Shown: positions 10,643 to 22,404 of the stretch, piece by piece
Position numbering within the stretch: position 1 is the first letter of the stretch
Layout: each line of letters opens with the position of its first letter
Assembly (NCBI GenBank): GCA_037903355.1
Contig: JBAJFE010000005.1
Coordinates: forward strand, 1,240,001-1,304,000
DNA from: Trichuris trichiura
Taxonomy: Eukaryota; Nematoda; Enoplea; Trichinellida; Trichuridae
DNA length: 64,000 bases
Direction: 5' to 3'
Translations under genes and position numbers: made by a program
The notes under the pieces: generated by a model
Told to the model about the DNA's origin: nothing
Databases searched by the model: none
Seen by the model: the letters and a program-made list of their open reading frames with translations, nothing else

Positions 10643-12222
10643 ATGTGCATAACGTTTCTGATGGTCAATCCAAACGCCGTCGGCCGTCAATGGCAAGTTG
10701 TTTTGATAAACAATCGAGACGAAGAATTCGACCGCCCAACAAATCCAGCGCAATGGCGTCATCAAGGTCACGTATTGTGCAGTAGGCGATCGCCACTCCA
10801 CCTGCCGGCACACATGACTTTATATGGACTTTTTTTTACAGGCGTTGATGTTAAAATTCCCGGCGAAGGAACTTGGCTTGGCATCAACAAGTACGGTAAC
10901 ATTGGCGTAACGCTGAACATAATGGGAGAAGGCAGAGAAGCAAGATTTGGTCGAGGTTTTAAAAATGACCGCATCGAAGGCGGGAAAAGCGATTTTCATT
11001 TTCTGCATTAATTTAGGTCGACTGATACCAAAGTTCTTAATTACAAGCAACGACGCTTTGTCCTATATGAATGAAGTTGCCGTTGAAGCAAGCGATCCAT
11101 TCAACTATGCCGGTTTTCAATTAATTTTAATTGAAAGGTTTGCGATTGACCACCAATCGTTTTCCTAAATAAAATGGATCGATTTTATATTTTAGGCTAA
11201 GAAATGCGGACTGTTTCAAAAATTGGCGCATTCTTTGCTTTTCCAATTGTTCGGATAAGGGAGTGGAGCACCTTCCAAGCGGTGAGTACTTTTAATTTCT
11301 ATTTTTTGCCAAACATACAGTAATCTACGAAATGCAGGTTCCTTTACGAAAAATGTCGGTCTGTCCGCTCAATCCTTATCGTCAAGCTAGCCAGCGATTC
11401 TGTTTTGCCTTTGCTTACGCCTAAGCCGAAAGATAGACCTCGCGGTTATGGCTATGCTTACGTAATGGCGCATCAGGATGGCTAGCAAGTTTACTGTAAA
11501 ACCGTGCTGAGCTGCACTAAGTATTTACGCTCCTACATTGAACCTAAGCAGAAATATGTGCCCCATGCCTAGGCTTGCGCTTGGGTAACGTTGGAACGAA
11601 ATGGGCAACATTTTTTTAAAAAGCAACCTGCATTTCGCAGGTTACTGTAAGAGTTTTTTGCCGCAGCCCGTTTTTTAAGTTAAAATGCGCGAATTTTAAG
11701 GCTTTCACGGTTTTGGCAACAGCGTACGTCACATGTCGTTCAAAAAGGTAGACGTGGGCACGAGAATGTTCGAATCAATTGTTGCCAAGTATCCACGCTC
11801 GTCAGGCAACAATGAAGAGTTCATGAATGAACTTTTGAATTTGCTAAAATGCTCTGAAGAGTACGAGCCGCCAACGCTACCATTCATAACTTGTAATTCG
11901 CGTTTAATTGAATGATATAGGCATCTTCCCGATCCGCATTTGGAAAATCTTGGGATGCACTATGTGCCGGAATATCGCAGAGTGTTTAGTCGATGCTTTG
12001 TTAATCTACAGCCATTCGAAGAGTACGGAACCAGGTGCGCGCGTACCTTGCGTTCATTGTTAGCATATTTTGTCAATGAAAGTTGTCGCTTTTTTTTGCA
12101 GGACGCATACGTTGATATTAATCGACGGCGATGGCAACGTTACTTACGTAGAGCAAAATAGAAATCCCACAGACGGTACGTGGAGTGACAGAACTTTTAA
12201 TTTTGTTATTTCCGATTCGTAG
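10643..12222 (+). CDS. tango2: TANGO2 homologue (NRDE family), with an apparent one-base frameshift
   Basis: Eight exons fit the TANGO2 family: 10643-10781, 10842-10955, 11017-11137, 11197-11281, 11338-11380 (end uncertain), 11723-11860, 11921-12034 and 12102-12222. Signatures are the N-terminal MCITF and the NNRDEEFDRP that names the NRDE family, GEGTWLGINKYGNIGVTLN, SYMNEVAVEA, HLPDPHLEN, EYGTRTHTLILIDGDGNVTYVE and SDRTFNFVI before TAG. TANGO2 proteins act in haem and lipid handling at mitochondria and ER/Golgi membranes. The exons sum to 3n+2: in the fourth, the entry frame (RLRNADCF) and exit frame (ILCFSNCSDKGVEH) disagree by one base around 11216-11223, an A-run. One extra A would give about 291 residues. 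So this is either an assembly slip or a real lesion. Confidence 0.85.
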
Positions 12223-14338
12223 CCGTATCCGTGCAGTGGCGATTGCTTAAAGCGGGTTTTTGGTTTCCAAAAAGTTTGATTATTATTCAACTTTGAATAC
12301 CGTAAATTACTTAATCGGGCATCGTGCCATTAATTTCAACGATCGTTATTGTCGCTGAGCTCATTTTCACGCTTTATCCAATGTGTGACCAAAGTGATTC
12401 CTTTCGGGAGAAGGCAAAATTAAAATACGCGAATTTCAAGACTATAATCGTCTTTCCAAGCAGCTGCAATTATGAAAAATCATACTTGCGTTAGATATTG
12501 CTAATGAATGCTCGCCTCAACGGCTTAATGATAAGAATATGTGCACGGCTGTTTTATTCGTTTAAAAATTGTTTGTTAGCTTCGCTAGCGAAATAATAAA
12601 TTTTAATAAGACCGTAAGTCGATATATGTACAACTCCGCGCTGTAGCGGCGTGGAAACGCGTCTTTGGATTCGAATTTCTTTTGAATATTTTGTATTCTC
12701 AAGTTACTGGGCATACTGTAGTGGGATGAAAGTTTGTGCAGTCATTTATTAATATATTTTTGGTTTTTGAAAATTTACATCGTTATACCTCTCCAATGGG
12801 TTAGGTATGATCAACTTTTTTTTGAAATTAGCTTTCGAACCTTCCGTTAGACGCTGCTGTTATTTGTTGGGGGCTTATTGATTGTTGAAAATTGAAATGT
12901 TAACATTTGCCATTCGGTTAATAGATTCAATTGTTCAGCGTGCTTTAGCGCCTTTGCGCAGCGTTATTTGATACTTTGCGAAATGCCGCGTCCACGGGAC
13001 TGTGTACATTTGCTTTCGTAATCTTCTTAAGGCACCGTACGCTCTTGTTTCCGCTTAGATTTTTTAAAAATTGTTCTCCCGTTTGCGCGGAGGCCATTCG
13101 GGTTTGAATTTCAAAATTTAAACTTAAAAATAATTTGCATCTCTTCACACTAAGCGGCGGAAGCGCCTTGCGCCTGTTAGCGTTTATATTCAACTGCTTT
13201 TTGTTTACTTTCCAACAGCGATGGTTCACCTTTGACTAATACGGATTGAATTTCAGTCGCGCCAATATTCTTTAGCCAAACATTTCTCTACGTACACCTT
13301 AGAAAATGGGCTGTTTCTTTTTATTGCTTATCCTTATTTGGCAATCGTTGTTTGTCAAAATTTTATAAGCTTTTTTTCTTGCGGCTACGCGAATTTACAC
13401 CTTCATTTCGTTCATACCGAACATTATTCGCCAAAGAGTTTTTTACGTTCCATTTCGTAAAAATTTCGCCATAGTTTACCCGCTTAGCCAAAAATTGTCA
13501 ATTGCTTCCGTTTTGAAGGCGCCTTTTAGGAACATAACGCATCGCTCTTTCAGCTATGTTCAAACGCCGCGCTTTTGTTGTCAATGGCTTATTGGCAGTT
13601 GGCAAAAAAATGTTGAAAAACTTTTGGCACTTAACTTGCCGCGGCGTATTTTGCTTTTTAACTATTTTTGTCCGCGCGAGTTAGGCGTTGTCAAATGACT
13701 TTTTCCAATTGCTTTTTAAAGTCTTAGCGATAACAAACATTCAGCGTCTCCATTGAAGCAAATTCGACAAGAGGGCGTTAGTTTAAAAAATGGAAATCCA
13801 TTTCCAAGTTGTCATCAACTATCTACGCGTTCCAATCTTTTTCTACAATGCCTACACACGTTCAGTGGGTCCCTTGCGCCCGGGCGACAATGTCATTACC
13901 GTTTGCGTCACGGCGCGCCCGCGTTGGTCAAATAAGGATGTTTAAATCGTTTCGCGTTGAAATTTTCGACCGTCACGCCGGGACGACTCCCGCCGCCGAA
14001 CTTTTTTCATCAACGTACGGAGACTGGGGAAAAATCGTCGTTTACAATTTCCGACTACAAAAAGGCACTGGGACAAGCCGAAAGCGACGCGCTCCCTATG
14101 TCGTCGCTTTTACGGGACAAAAACGACGCGTTTGGCGACGACGCTAAACGGAGACTGTAAAAAGCAGGGCGAATTACAAATTGGAAAAAAAAGATTAAAA
14201 CAGCCGTTCCGTCCATGACGAAATTGCTTTTCAAAGCACCGGCTGGCACAACTCACTCTTCAAAGGAAGTTTTCCGCCAATGGCGGACTATACAGCATTG
14301 AGAGGTGCGTTCCTAATACGCAATAAGGAATAGAGCAC
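12223..14338. other. Unresolved stretch with possible coding fragments
   Basis: About 2.1 kb between TANGO2 and the Fos gene, whose 3' ends converge. 13,480-14,160 (+) holds several overlapping open frames; one reads MEIHFQVVINYLRVPIFFYN from 13,791 to a TAA and another ends DYKKALGQAESDALP...KRRL at 14,157. More than one frame looks protein-like in places, so appearance alone cannot decide. It may be a gene I cannot splice, a decayed mobile element, or chance. No terminal repeats were found. Confidence 0.25.
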
Positions 14339-15731
14339 TTATAGGGTAACCAAAGCTTTTGACTTCGACGCAGATGATGACGACGACGAAGGGCGGTCAT
14401 CCTCATCGTCCATACGACAATGCATATAGCCCGAGGCTGCGTTTAAAATTGGGTCCACCTCCTTATGAGTGACCGGCGTCATTCCGGTTGGGATTCTTAG
14501 CGGGTCGAATAGAAATATTTTCGAAGGCGTTTCCATCGGCATGTCGGGTGTTGTACCCAAACGAATTATTCCCAACGATTTTGGCCTGACCAGGAAACTT
14601 TCCGTCGGCGAATCGGAACCGGGAGACTTGTTCGACTCGTGCCTTACGGCTTGCATTGACAAAGCCGCCGTATCGTCCGAATTGTAGGACGTCGTTGCTA
14701 CACCAACATTCAACAAGCCGTCGTCGGACGGTGATTCACCACCGCAAGGAAGGTGGCATCGAGGCAGGTGATTTTCCAAGGCCACTTCCAATTCGGTCTT
14801 TTCTTGATGGAGAGCGTCGATCTCTTCTTGCAGCTGATCGCGCTGCGCCAACAAGTCTTCAACCTCCTAATAGAAAATAATAAATATACCGCGTGGGCGT
14901 GAAGGTACGTTCGTACATTTTCTAGCCGGCACATATGCTCCAATCGCCGGCGTCTGCATCTTGCCGCCGCCTCTTTATTTCGTAGACGACGCAGTCGACG
15001 CTTCTCCTCCTCTTCGGGGGTCAACTCCATAGATTCCTCCTTGGGGCGTCGCCCTCCGGTACGTTTTCTTTGAGGTTTTGACAAATCCATAACTAGCGAC
15101 CCATCCGTATCCGCCGAATCGATACCGCTTTCCCGACATCGACCCTGAAAATGGTTCCCTTACGAAATATCAATGCGAGAAAAGGTAAAATTAACTACCT
15201 TGGTCGCTCTACGCCCAACGGCAGGAACCATGGATACAACAGGCCACGGTATGTCAACTCCCAGCGAGCGGTTGGCGTATTCACCGATTCCGTAAGTGAC
15301 CGGTGGTTCCGGGTCCTAAAAAGCTTACAGCTATCATTATCATTATCGAGCCGCCTTTATCAAAGTCTGTTACGAGACCCTCAGATTTCACTGGCTCTCC
15401 TTAACTAGTCACTTACGCCTGCCGAAGAATGTAAGCAGCAGCTTTGCTCCATTGTCGCTTGTTGTTGATGATGGTGAAAAGGCGAAAAGGGGATGGATGA
15501 TTTAAGAAGCAGATCGGAAGTGTCATACGACGAACCAGCAGAGGACGAAGACCAAAGGCTCATCGGAGAAGGTAAAGCAATTCTAGTTTGTTCGCCGCCA
15601 CCGGTGACGTCCGATATTGAATAAGAGGAGACGGACGGACTGGTGGTCATCGAGTCCAGCGGACCACCGCCGCCGCCGCTCGGCCAGTACATAATAGGGA
15701 AATTTATGGACACGCTAAAGCTCTCCAACAA
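14339..15731 (-). CDS. fos-1: Fos-family bZIP transcription factor (5' exon not found)
   Basis: Four exons on the minus strand join in phase 0: 15731-15417, 15315-15199, 15144-14917 and 14866-14339, giving at least 395 residues. The basic region (PEEEEKRRLRRLRNKEAAARC) runs into a leucine zipper split by a 50-bp intron after RLEN and resuming EVEDLLAQRDQL, EEIDALHQEKTELE, ending LENHLPRC, the register of Fos including the closing H-x-P-x-C. Upstream is a Ser/Gly/His/Gln-rich region; downstream a long Ser-rich tail ending KSKALVTL. Fos proteins pair with Jun as AP-1 in the nucleus. The 15731 exon opens after an ATTAG acceptor and has no ATG there, so at least one upstream exon with the start is missing from my model. 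fos-1 is the C. elegans name and orthology is inferred. Confidence 0.88.
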
Positions 15732-16001
15732 CTAATGTTATCGCTTAATGAAAATGTCAAAACAATTCGACCAAATAAGTAGCGGTCGACGTGCGGTATG
15801 CGATCACTATTGGCCGTAGGTTGATAAGTGGACGCATAAGCAATGAGGCGCCTGCCAATGGGTGTCGCTGGCAAAAAAGGCGCTGCTGTAAAATTTTGCC
15901 TTTCTCGACAGCGATTCGCCGTCACTAGCAGGAAAAGGGGCTTTCAAATTGCTGTCGCCGCCTTTGTTGAAGCAGAGACGCCAAAACAGAGAGCGCGCGA
16001 C

Positions 16002-16019
16002 AGAAGGAGAGAGAGAGAG
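16002..16019. repeat. Short (GA)n microsatellite
   Basis: A run of GA dinucleotides upstream of the Fos exons. It may lie in that gene's promoter or first intron; no function is claimed. Confidence 0.6.
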
Positions 16020-16479
16020 CAATAGGTTCAAGAGACGATGACGGCGTACAATGTTGGTCAAAGAGAGGGAGGGTCGTGCAAATTTATTTAATATTACGGA
16101 TAGTTGACTTAAAGGTAATAAGAAAATGACCGTCGCCGACCCGGCAACGTCCCATAAAATGAAACTTGTGTTTGCATTAAATTTCGCGCAAATAGCTTAG
16201 GGCCTTGGCCGGTTGTTTACTCTTAATGCGCAAAGACGCGTTGCCAAGAAAAGCTTTGCAACGACAATAGGATGCGCGCCTATTCGTCTCAACTTTTCTT
16301 GCTTCCTCCTCCAAACATCCGCGAGAAAGTAGAGCCAACTATTACGTATCGTAACTGTCATTTGCCTGTCGACAATTTCGTCCCTATTTAACGAGCGGAC
16401 AACACTTAACCTAAGTGGTCTGCTTCGTAACTACTTCGCCATCCAAAAGAAAAAGAGATAAGAATCAAACGCTAACGTT

Positions 16480-17240
16480 GTGTGGGAGGTGTCGACTATG
16501 GGACCCTTATCGCGACCAACGATCTCCGGCGTTGTCGGCAACTATGTTTACATGACATTTCGCCGTCAGCTACCGACGCCTCGACGGAGGGGAACAGCAG
16601 CAAAAGCATCGAGGGCAAATATTTTCCAATTACAATCTCCCCGCCAAGCAAGAAATCACTGCTCTTAAGGAATTGCAGGCAAAGAAATTTTACAGTAAGA
16701 CCTATCCTGCAAATCTTTAACACGAACCTGCCTTCGCTATCGGGAAGAGACGAACAACGAAGAAGCTGCAGCGCTAAAAGAAGTAACGATGTTGAAGCGT
16801 CGCCGGTACGCACCTGCATCGTACATCTAAGGCCGGAATACAATTCGCGGTAGAATTTAAAACCGGTGAAACTGCTTTCTTCGTTAGCGGCCATATACGC
16901 TCAAAACGGACTGCAAACTTTCTACGAATGACTCTCTCTCAATTAACAGTGCGCTTGACAACAGGGTCGCCTACACTCGTGGAGATAAGCAGCGCCGATG
17001 TCCAAGCGGCGAACGAGCGCCGGCGCGCGCGCATGGGATTTTGCATTTTTGAAAAATAATCTGACTTTGTGATAAGCGCCCGCTGGCCAACTACTCTACT
17101 GCGAAGCGTGCTGTTGTTTTTGCTACTAGCCAAAAACGGCAAGAGCCTTCCGAATGGAGCGGAAGTGAGGCCGCTACCGGATACGAAAATGTGCGAACCT
17201 ACCGGAACAATGGAGTTCACTCGGGTTGTGGTCGCTTGAT
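16480..17240 (+). CDS. Possible multi-exon gene of unknown type
   Basis: Open stretches occur with plausible short introns. One frame from 16482 gives 123 codons. Another route joins EITALKELQAKKFY (ending near 16689) over a 53-bp intron to NNEEAAALKE, then over a 49-bp intron to an open run from about 16841 to a TAA near 17059 (GIQFAVEFKTGETAFF). A further acceptor-like site precedes PNGAEVRPLPDTKMCEPTGT before a TGA near 17239. Intron sizes match neighbouring genes, but no family is recognised, the routes are mutually exclusive in places, and a minus-strand frame (16939-17220) competes. Confidence 0.25.
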
Positions 17241-17572
17241 GAGTTGTCAGGTGCCTATCCGCTTCGTTGCAACGTGACTCACAATCAAGGCTGAATCAGC
17301 AAATCGCTTGCGTTATGAATCACGCAATAGTTTGGGCGGTTGCTACAGTATGCATACGCGATTCTAAGGTTGCTTAACGCCCACGCGCGCTCCTCGCGGT
17401 TTTAATGGCCACGTTTCAGTTTATCAGCGTTTTTTTTCGTGAAAGAAAAAGCGGTTAGGCGACAGTAACGCTTTTCATAGCGTTTGGTTCTCTTCGTTAC
17501 GGTCGAAGGATCGGCGTCCAAACGAGTGGAAACGTTCGAGTAATTTTGCCGTAAACACGAGCGGCAACCAGT

Positions 17573-18243
17573 TCAGTAGCAGTAATGGAGACACTGCTGG
17601 CGGGACGTAGGTGCCGGCCAAACGTTCTTCTCGTAGTCCTCGCAAAATGGAAACAGGTAACTTCGGCACTCGTCAACTTTTGCCTCGTAGTCAATCTATG
17701 TCGAATGGGGAATAAACGTTTTTTTCCAAAGCTTCCAACTTACGTGGCGGTACCAGCGAGAAACCGGCGTCGCGGGATACAGCTTCGAATTTGGCGATTT
17801 CAAATTATGACATCCGTTGGTGAATAGTTCTTTGAGCATCCGCTTAGGCATCTTGTCGCATCCTCGAGCCGGACTACCTAATGAATGTGTAGAGCTAGCT
17901 GGTCGGAGGATGTTCAAGCTTTTAGCAAAGTGAAACCTATGGGACAAGCGCAAGTCTCGCAACCATTTCTCTCTTTGACCATTACGCATTCTCTTCCTAA
18001 GCAGTGAACCTTTGGGCATTCGTCCAATATGGATTGAGCAGCGTCGTACTGAACCGCTTCGATTACCGCAATAAGCGTAGTAGAGGCAACAGTTCTTGGC
18101 TGCTGTGCTTCTCGGATGTCTGCAAGAAAATTGTGAATAGCTCGTTGGTCATAAATTTTAAAAAAATGCAGTATACCGACTGTTGGCAGACTGATGCTGG
18201 AAACTCCAAAAATCAACGCGAACAAAAGGTAAACCTCGACCAT
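17573..18243 (-). CDS. Secreted antistasin + Kunitz-type protease inhibitor
   Basis: Four minus-strand exons (18243-18177, 18119-17937, 17877-17744, 17695-17573) join in frame into 168 residues. A signal peptide opens the protein (MVEVYLLFALIFGVSSISLP). About residues 56-82 form an antistasin-like knot (CPKVHCLGRECVMVKERNGC ending C-A-C-P). The second half matches a Kunitz/BPTI domain: an early Cys pair, the core SRWYRHI, then C-RSYLFPF-C (the C-x7-C spacing of the family) and QQCLHYCY at the very end (C-x3-C). The C4-C5 gap is 16 rather than the usual 12. Such proteins inhibit extracellular serine proteases; the target cannot be predicted. It is transcribed divergently from the LGR receptor, 240 bp between the two starts. 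Confidence 0.75.
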
Positions 18244-18483
18244 GTTGCACGCAAGCCTACCTCGTAGTAGTACTTACTGTTGGAGTGATGGTGTTGTTGG
18301 CCCAGTTTTGTCGGAACCCAAACAGCAGCGATGGTTCACATTTCATTGTCGGTTGAGACTAGATGCAATTATTCATGTTTTGCCAGCCTCAGGCGGCTGT
18401 CACTTCGAGATAGCACTGTTGAACGGCAGCTTAGATTGACAGTCAGGTCGAACAGCTAATTTGTTTTTTCCTTACTTGCAAGT
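18244..18483. promoter_or_regulatory. Shared upstream region of the divergent inhibitor/LGR pair
   Basis: The 240 bp between the two divergent start codons must hold the proximal control sequences of at least one of these genes. No specific factor site was identified. CTTACTTGCAAG directly before the LGR ATG is acceptor-like. Confidence 0.4.
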
Positions 18484-21400
18484 ATGTCGTTGCTGCTTGT
18501 CGGTTTGTTGCACCTTGTCAGCTCGACGTCTAAAGAAAAGGACCCATTTTGCAACTGCGATTCGGCGGCTCGACAATGCCGATGCATCGGCTGGCAGGTC
18601 GACCATATTCCTCGTCACTTGAGCTCCTCCTTAACGCGCATGTAAGTACATCAAATTTTTTTTGCCCAATTAACATCGTCTGCGCATTGCAGAACCATCG
18701 ATCATTCGGCGCTGACTACCATTGGAGCTCTGGATTTCGAGAAATATCCAAGGCTTGTCGATATGTACTTTTTCATACCTTGAAAACTCGTTCGCCAAAT
18801 TTGCTTTACGTTTACAGCGTTATTCGAAACGCCAGTCGACTGCAGATCGTTCAAGCGTCCGCTTTTTATTCGTTGAAACGTTTGAAAAGATTGTGGGTTA
18901 CTGTAATCTCTTTTATCCTGATTATCTTTATCGTTATTCCTAGAATTATAAATGGATGTATCGCCCTGAAGCGCATTAACGGTTCCATTACGCTGTGTAA
19001 CAAACGCGGCTGTATTTTGACACTGTAGAAATAGTCGCTGTATTAGCAATTTTTTCATCTTAAATGTTTTTAGGAATCTGGCCAACAATGGCTTAGAAGA
19101 AGTTCCCAGTTTAGTAAAAGCTGCCACCTTCGATGCTGTATTCCACGGAGCCACGTACGTGTAAGTAGGCTTTCTTAATTATCCTAAGCATAACCGACAC
19201 TTTTGTTTTAAACTTGTAAACCAGCTTGAGCTTAGCGTTGGTTTTTGGTTGCGTATCGAACTCGCGTTGAACTTTGAACCAGCTTAAAAAAATACCGTCA
19301 GCGGATTGAGATAGTGCTTGCTTTATAAGGGGTTGGTCAAAGTTCGCGGGCTCTTTTGCTTATATAACAAAGATAAGCCAGTATAAACATGTACAGCATG
19401 CGTACACTTTTTGCTCGCCAGTATTTGCTGTCGCGCAGTGGCGGCCCAAAAGTTCGTTCGTATGCTGACTCATTGCATAATTTGCTCTTTATGGATGTTC
19501 CCGCGCTTTATCAAACAACGTTTCGCGTTCCTTAGCGACACCCTGTCTGTTCAGGTTGCTTCTGCTTCGAAATTGCCCTTCTAACTTTTCCCTATCATTG
19601 TTGAAGTTCAGCTTCTTTTGATGGAGCTCCTTGAGTTTCATTTCATTGTTAATTGACCTTGATGCTTTGGTCCGCACTTTTCGTGACCAAATCCATTTAA
19701 GTTCTGAACTTTTGCAAAAATTTTCTTTTTCTCGCGTGAATGGATTATGTATAAACCACCAGTTGCTTAACTGCTACGTTTTGGAGGTAAGTTGATTGTA
19801 GCGACGTTACAAGGATGATAAGCGGTTTGCAAAAAGCTTCTTTTCTTAACAGCGATCTGTCCGGCAATAAAATCAAAGCACTGTCAAAAAGCGAGGACAA
19901 ATTTGGCGTTGACCTCATTGCACTGTGAGTTTTTTTTCGCGAGTGGCTGAATGCTGACTGCTTTTGGTTGTTGCAGAATACTAAGTCGAAACTTGATTTC
20001 CTCCGTTGGCAGTGGCATACTGTCAGGCAGTCGCATTGACTTTTTGTGAGTTGTAAGAGAGATAGATGTAAGCAAAACTTTTCACGCTAGTCTTGCAGAG
20101 CGCTCGACAACAATCCTCTTAGCAATGTGCACCCTCTTGCCTTCTCTCGATTGGCAATTTTGAACCAGCTGTAAGTCATACGACAGTACGCGAAGAAACG
20201 ACAGGCTATCCAATCCTTGTTAAGAGATTTGTCCTTTACGCGTATAACCGTTTTGCCTACGGAAGGTTTGCAAAAATTGGAACAGATCGTCTTACGTGGC
20301 GTACACTCGCTGAAAAGGCTTCCGGCAGTATTCGTCTTCAAAAATCTTCGCATCGCTCGCCTCACCTATCCTCATCATTGTTGTTACTTCCTTGTATGCT
20401 TTTTTGAGCTTCGCTTTCTTATTGGTCCACACGGTCCTCTTGCGCTTAGAATGTCAGAAAGGCGGTAACAGCGGACTTAGAGGAATGCGTTGAACAACGC
20501 TTGTCTAAACGCTACGCCTTGTGGGGAAGCTTTAAAGTAGAAAATGAAAGTACTCCCAAGCCCAGGAAACAGATTTCCCGTTCTGCCCTCAAGATAAGAG
20601 GACGTTTCCACGAAGAGCCCTTCGCGAGGCCGACGATTGTTCCCGCGAACAGTGAATGCATTCCCGAACAGTTGATGGAAAGCTTGGAAATGGTACAATG
20701 CTCACCTGAACCGGACGCGTTGAATCCTTGCGAAGACATGGCTGGACATACGTTTGTCAGGTTATTCATGTGGCTGGCTTGGATATTGGCCATTGTTGGC
20801 AACATTGGCGTGCTGGCCCTTTTCGCTTGGTTGGCCAACGCCGGCAGACGAGTTGGAGTCAGCGGCTTTCTTGTATCCAACTTGGCATTTGCCGATTTTT
20901 GTACCGGCCTCTATTTGGCCATATTGGCCGTACAAGACGCCAGAACTGCCGGCAGATATTGCAGCTACGCTGTCGACTGGCAAAGCGGTATTGGTTGTCG
21001 TTCGGCCGGATTTCTTGCCATCTTCTCCAGCGAACTGTCCATGTTTACAACAATCGCAATTTCAATCAAAGTTAAGCGAACGCAGCTTACTCTACGCCGG
21101 ATAATCAATAGCGTTGCTTGTATGTATTTTTAGCTTTGGTACGACACAAGAGCCTCATTTTACGGCTTCACTTTCGAGTGGCGTACAGCCATCATACTTC
21201 AATGCATTGCTTGGTTCTTATCGATTTTGTTGGCGACACTTCCATTGACCAATATTAATACGTACTCGGTAACAAGCGTATGTCTTCCGCTAAGGACGGA
21301 GAATGATAGCGACAAAGTCTACTTGTTTACCTTATTGCTGCTGAAGCTATTCGCGGTTGGCTATGTGACATTCAATTATTTGCATATATATTTTATGGTA

Positions 21401-21817
21401 TCCGGTGCGAAGCTGCCGGCTGCACATACGCAAGATTGGGATATGGCTCGAAAATTGACCTTGCTTGTCTGCACCAATTTCGTCTGTTGGACTCCGACTG
21501 TTGTAATTGGACTATCGTCCGCCGTAGGACAACCCTTGTTGGACATATCAACATGCAAATATTTTCTCGTACTCGCATATCCGATCAACGCTACAGCCGA
21601 CCCGTTTCTTTACGCATTTTCGAGCAGCAAGCTTGTCCAGCAGGCTCGCCTGTCCTTGACCGCTATGCGTAGCAACTTGGTTGACCATTTCCAACGTGTG
21701 CGGCATTGTTCCTACAGGTCGGCTGGCAGCAGTAGCACCGAGTCGACTTGCTCACAGGTCAGCTTCAAGCGATGGTTGATTTCCTCATTTTCGTCGCGCT
21801 GTCCCAATCGAATTTAA
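18484..21817 (+). CDS. fshr-1: Leucine-rich-repeat glycoprotein-hormone-receptor-like GPCR (LGR)
   Basis: Ten exons close in frame into 692 residues: 18484-18641, 18693-18764, 18818-18892, 19074-19160, 19853-19924, 19977-20045, 20099-20170, 20225-20393, 20450-21070 and 21134-21817. The middle exons are 69-87 bp, all in phase 2, each one leucine-rich repeat (VDLSGNKIKAL, LALDNNPLSNV), as in vertebrate FSH/TSH receptors. A signal peptide and Cys-rich cap precede. The hinge has LTYPHHCC and SPEPDALNPCEDMAG, then seven membrane spans from about 20,767, including ILAIVGNIGVLALF, LAFADFC, DWQSGIGC and DPFLYAF in the seventh. Length equals human FSHR (695). Ligand unknown. The position of the E/DRY acidic residue reads ISIKLWY at the last junction, with Lys in place of Glu. 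The C. elegans name is inferred. Confidence 0.93.
19161..19852 (+). other. Enlarged intron 4 of the LGR gene
   Basis: 692 bp against 51-181 bp for the others. The codon GT|C across it restores ATYVDLSGNK, so no exon need be hidden here. A minus-strand frame (19489-19677) is taken as chance. Confidence 0.6.
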
Positions 21818-22404
21818 CCTGTTGAAACCTTCGGTGACGTCGACAATCTTCAAACGTCGTTAAGCTGAGAAAAAAATAATGTCGCTGCCTTTTCAGCATG
21901 CGTAATGCTTTATTTGCCGGGCTATCCCAAGTTCAGATAAAATTTAAAAGTTCAATCGACGCTTAACAAAATCTGAAAACGTTTTCGTAGATAAGTAAAA
22001 GATCCTAACAAAACGGGAAGAATTTGAATAATGAACCTGCGCGTCATTTTTTAAAAATTTGTCTTGAGTATTCTACAGTATGGAGTTGGCGCGAGGCAGC
22101 GCTAGCGAAGCTCGTTTGACGCTTCGACAGGGTGTTATATTTAATTTAAAAATTACGCTAGGATAATGCCACTTACCAATGTGTCCAATGGTAACTGTCG
22201 TTTTAAAAAAACAAAGCGGCGGCAAAATTACTGTTGTAAACGACTTTTCCCTGCAATAGATATTCTCGCAAGCACTCGAGAAGGAAAAAAAAAGTAAATA
22301 ATAGCGGGCGTCTGCTACAAGCTAAGCAACAAGAAATGCTATAAGTAGAAAGAAAAAAAGAAATAAAACAATAGGTGGTCGGGGGGAGAGTAGCTTCACC
22401 GCAA
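21818..22404. other. Convergent 3' region between LGR and the CTCF-like gene
   Basis: 587 bp of AT-rich sequence with no recognised gene. It should contain both 3' UTRs and polyadenylation signals. Confidence 0.4.

Noticed and set aside
14656..14880. Plus-strand frames over the Fos exons
   Set aside because: Antisense to the leucine zipper exon, without independent support.
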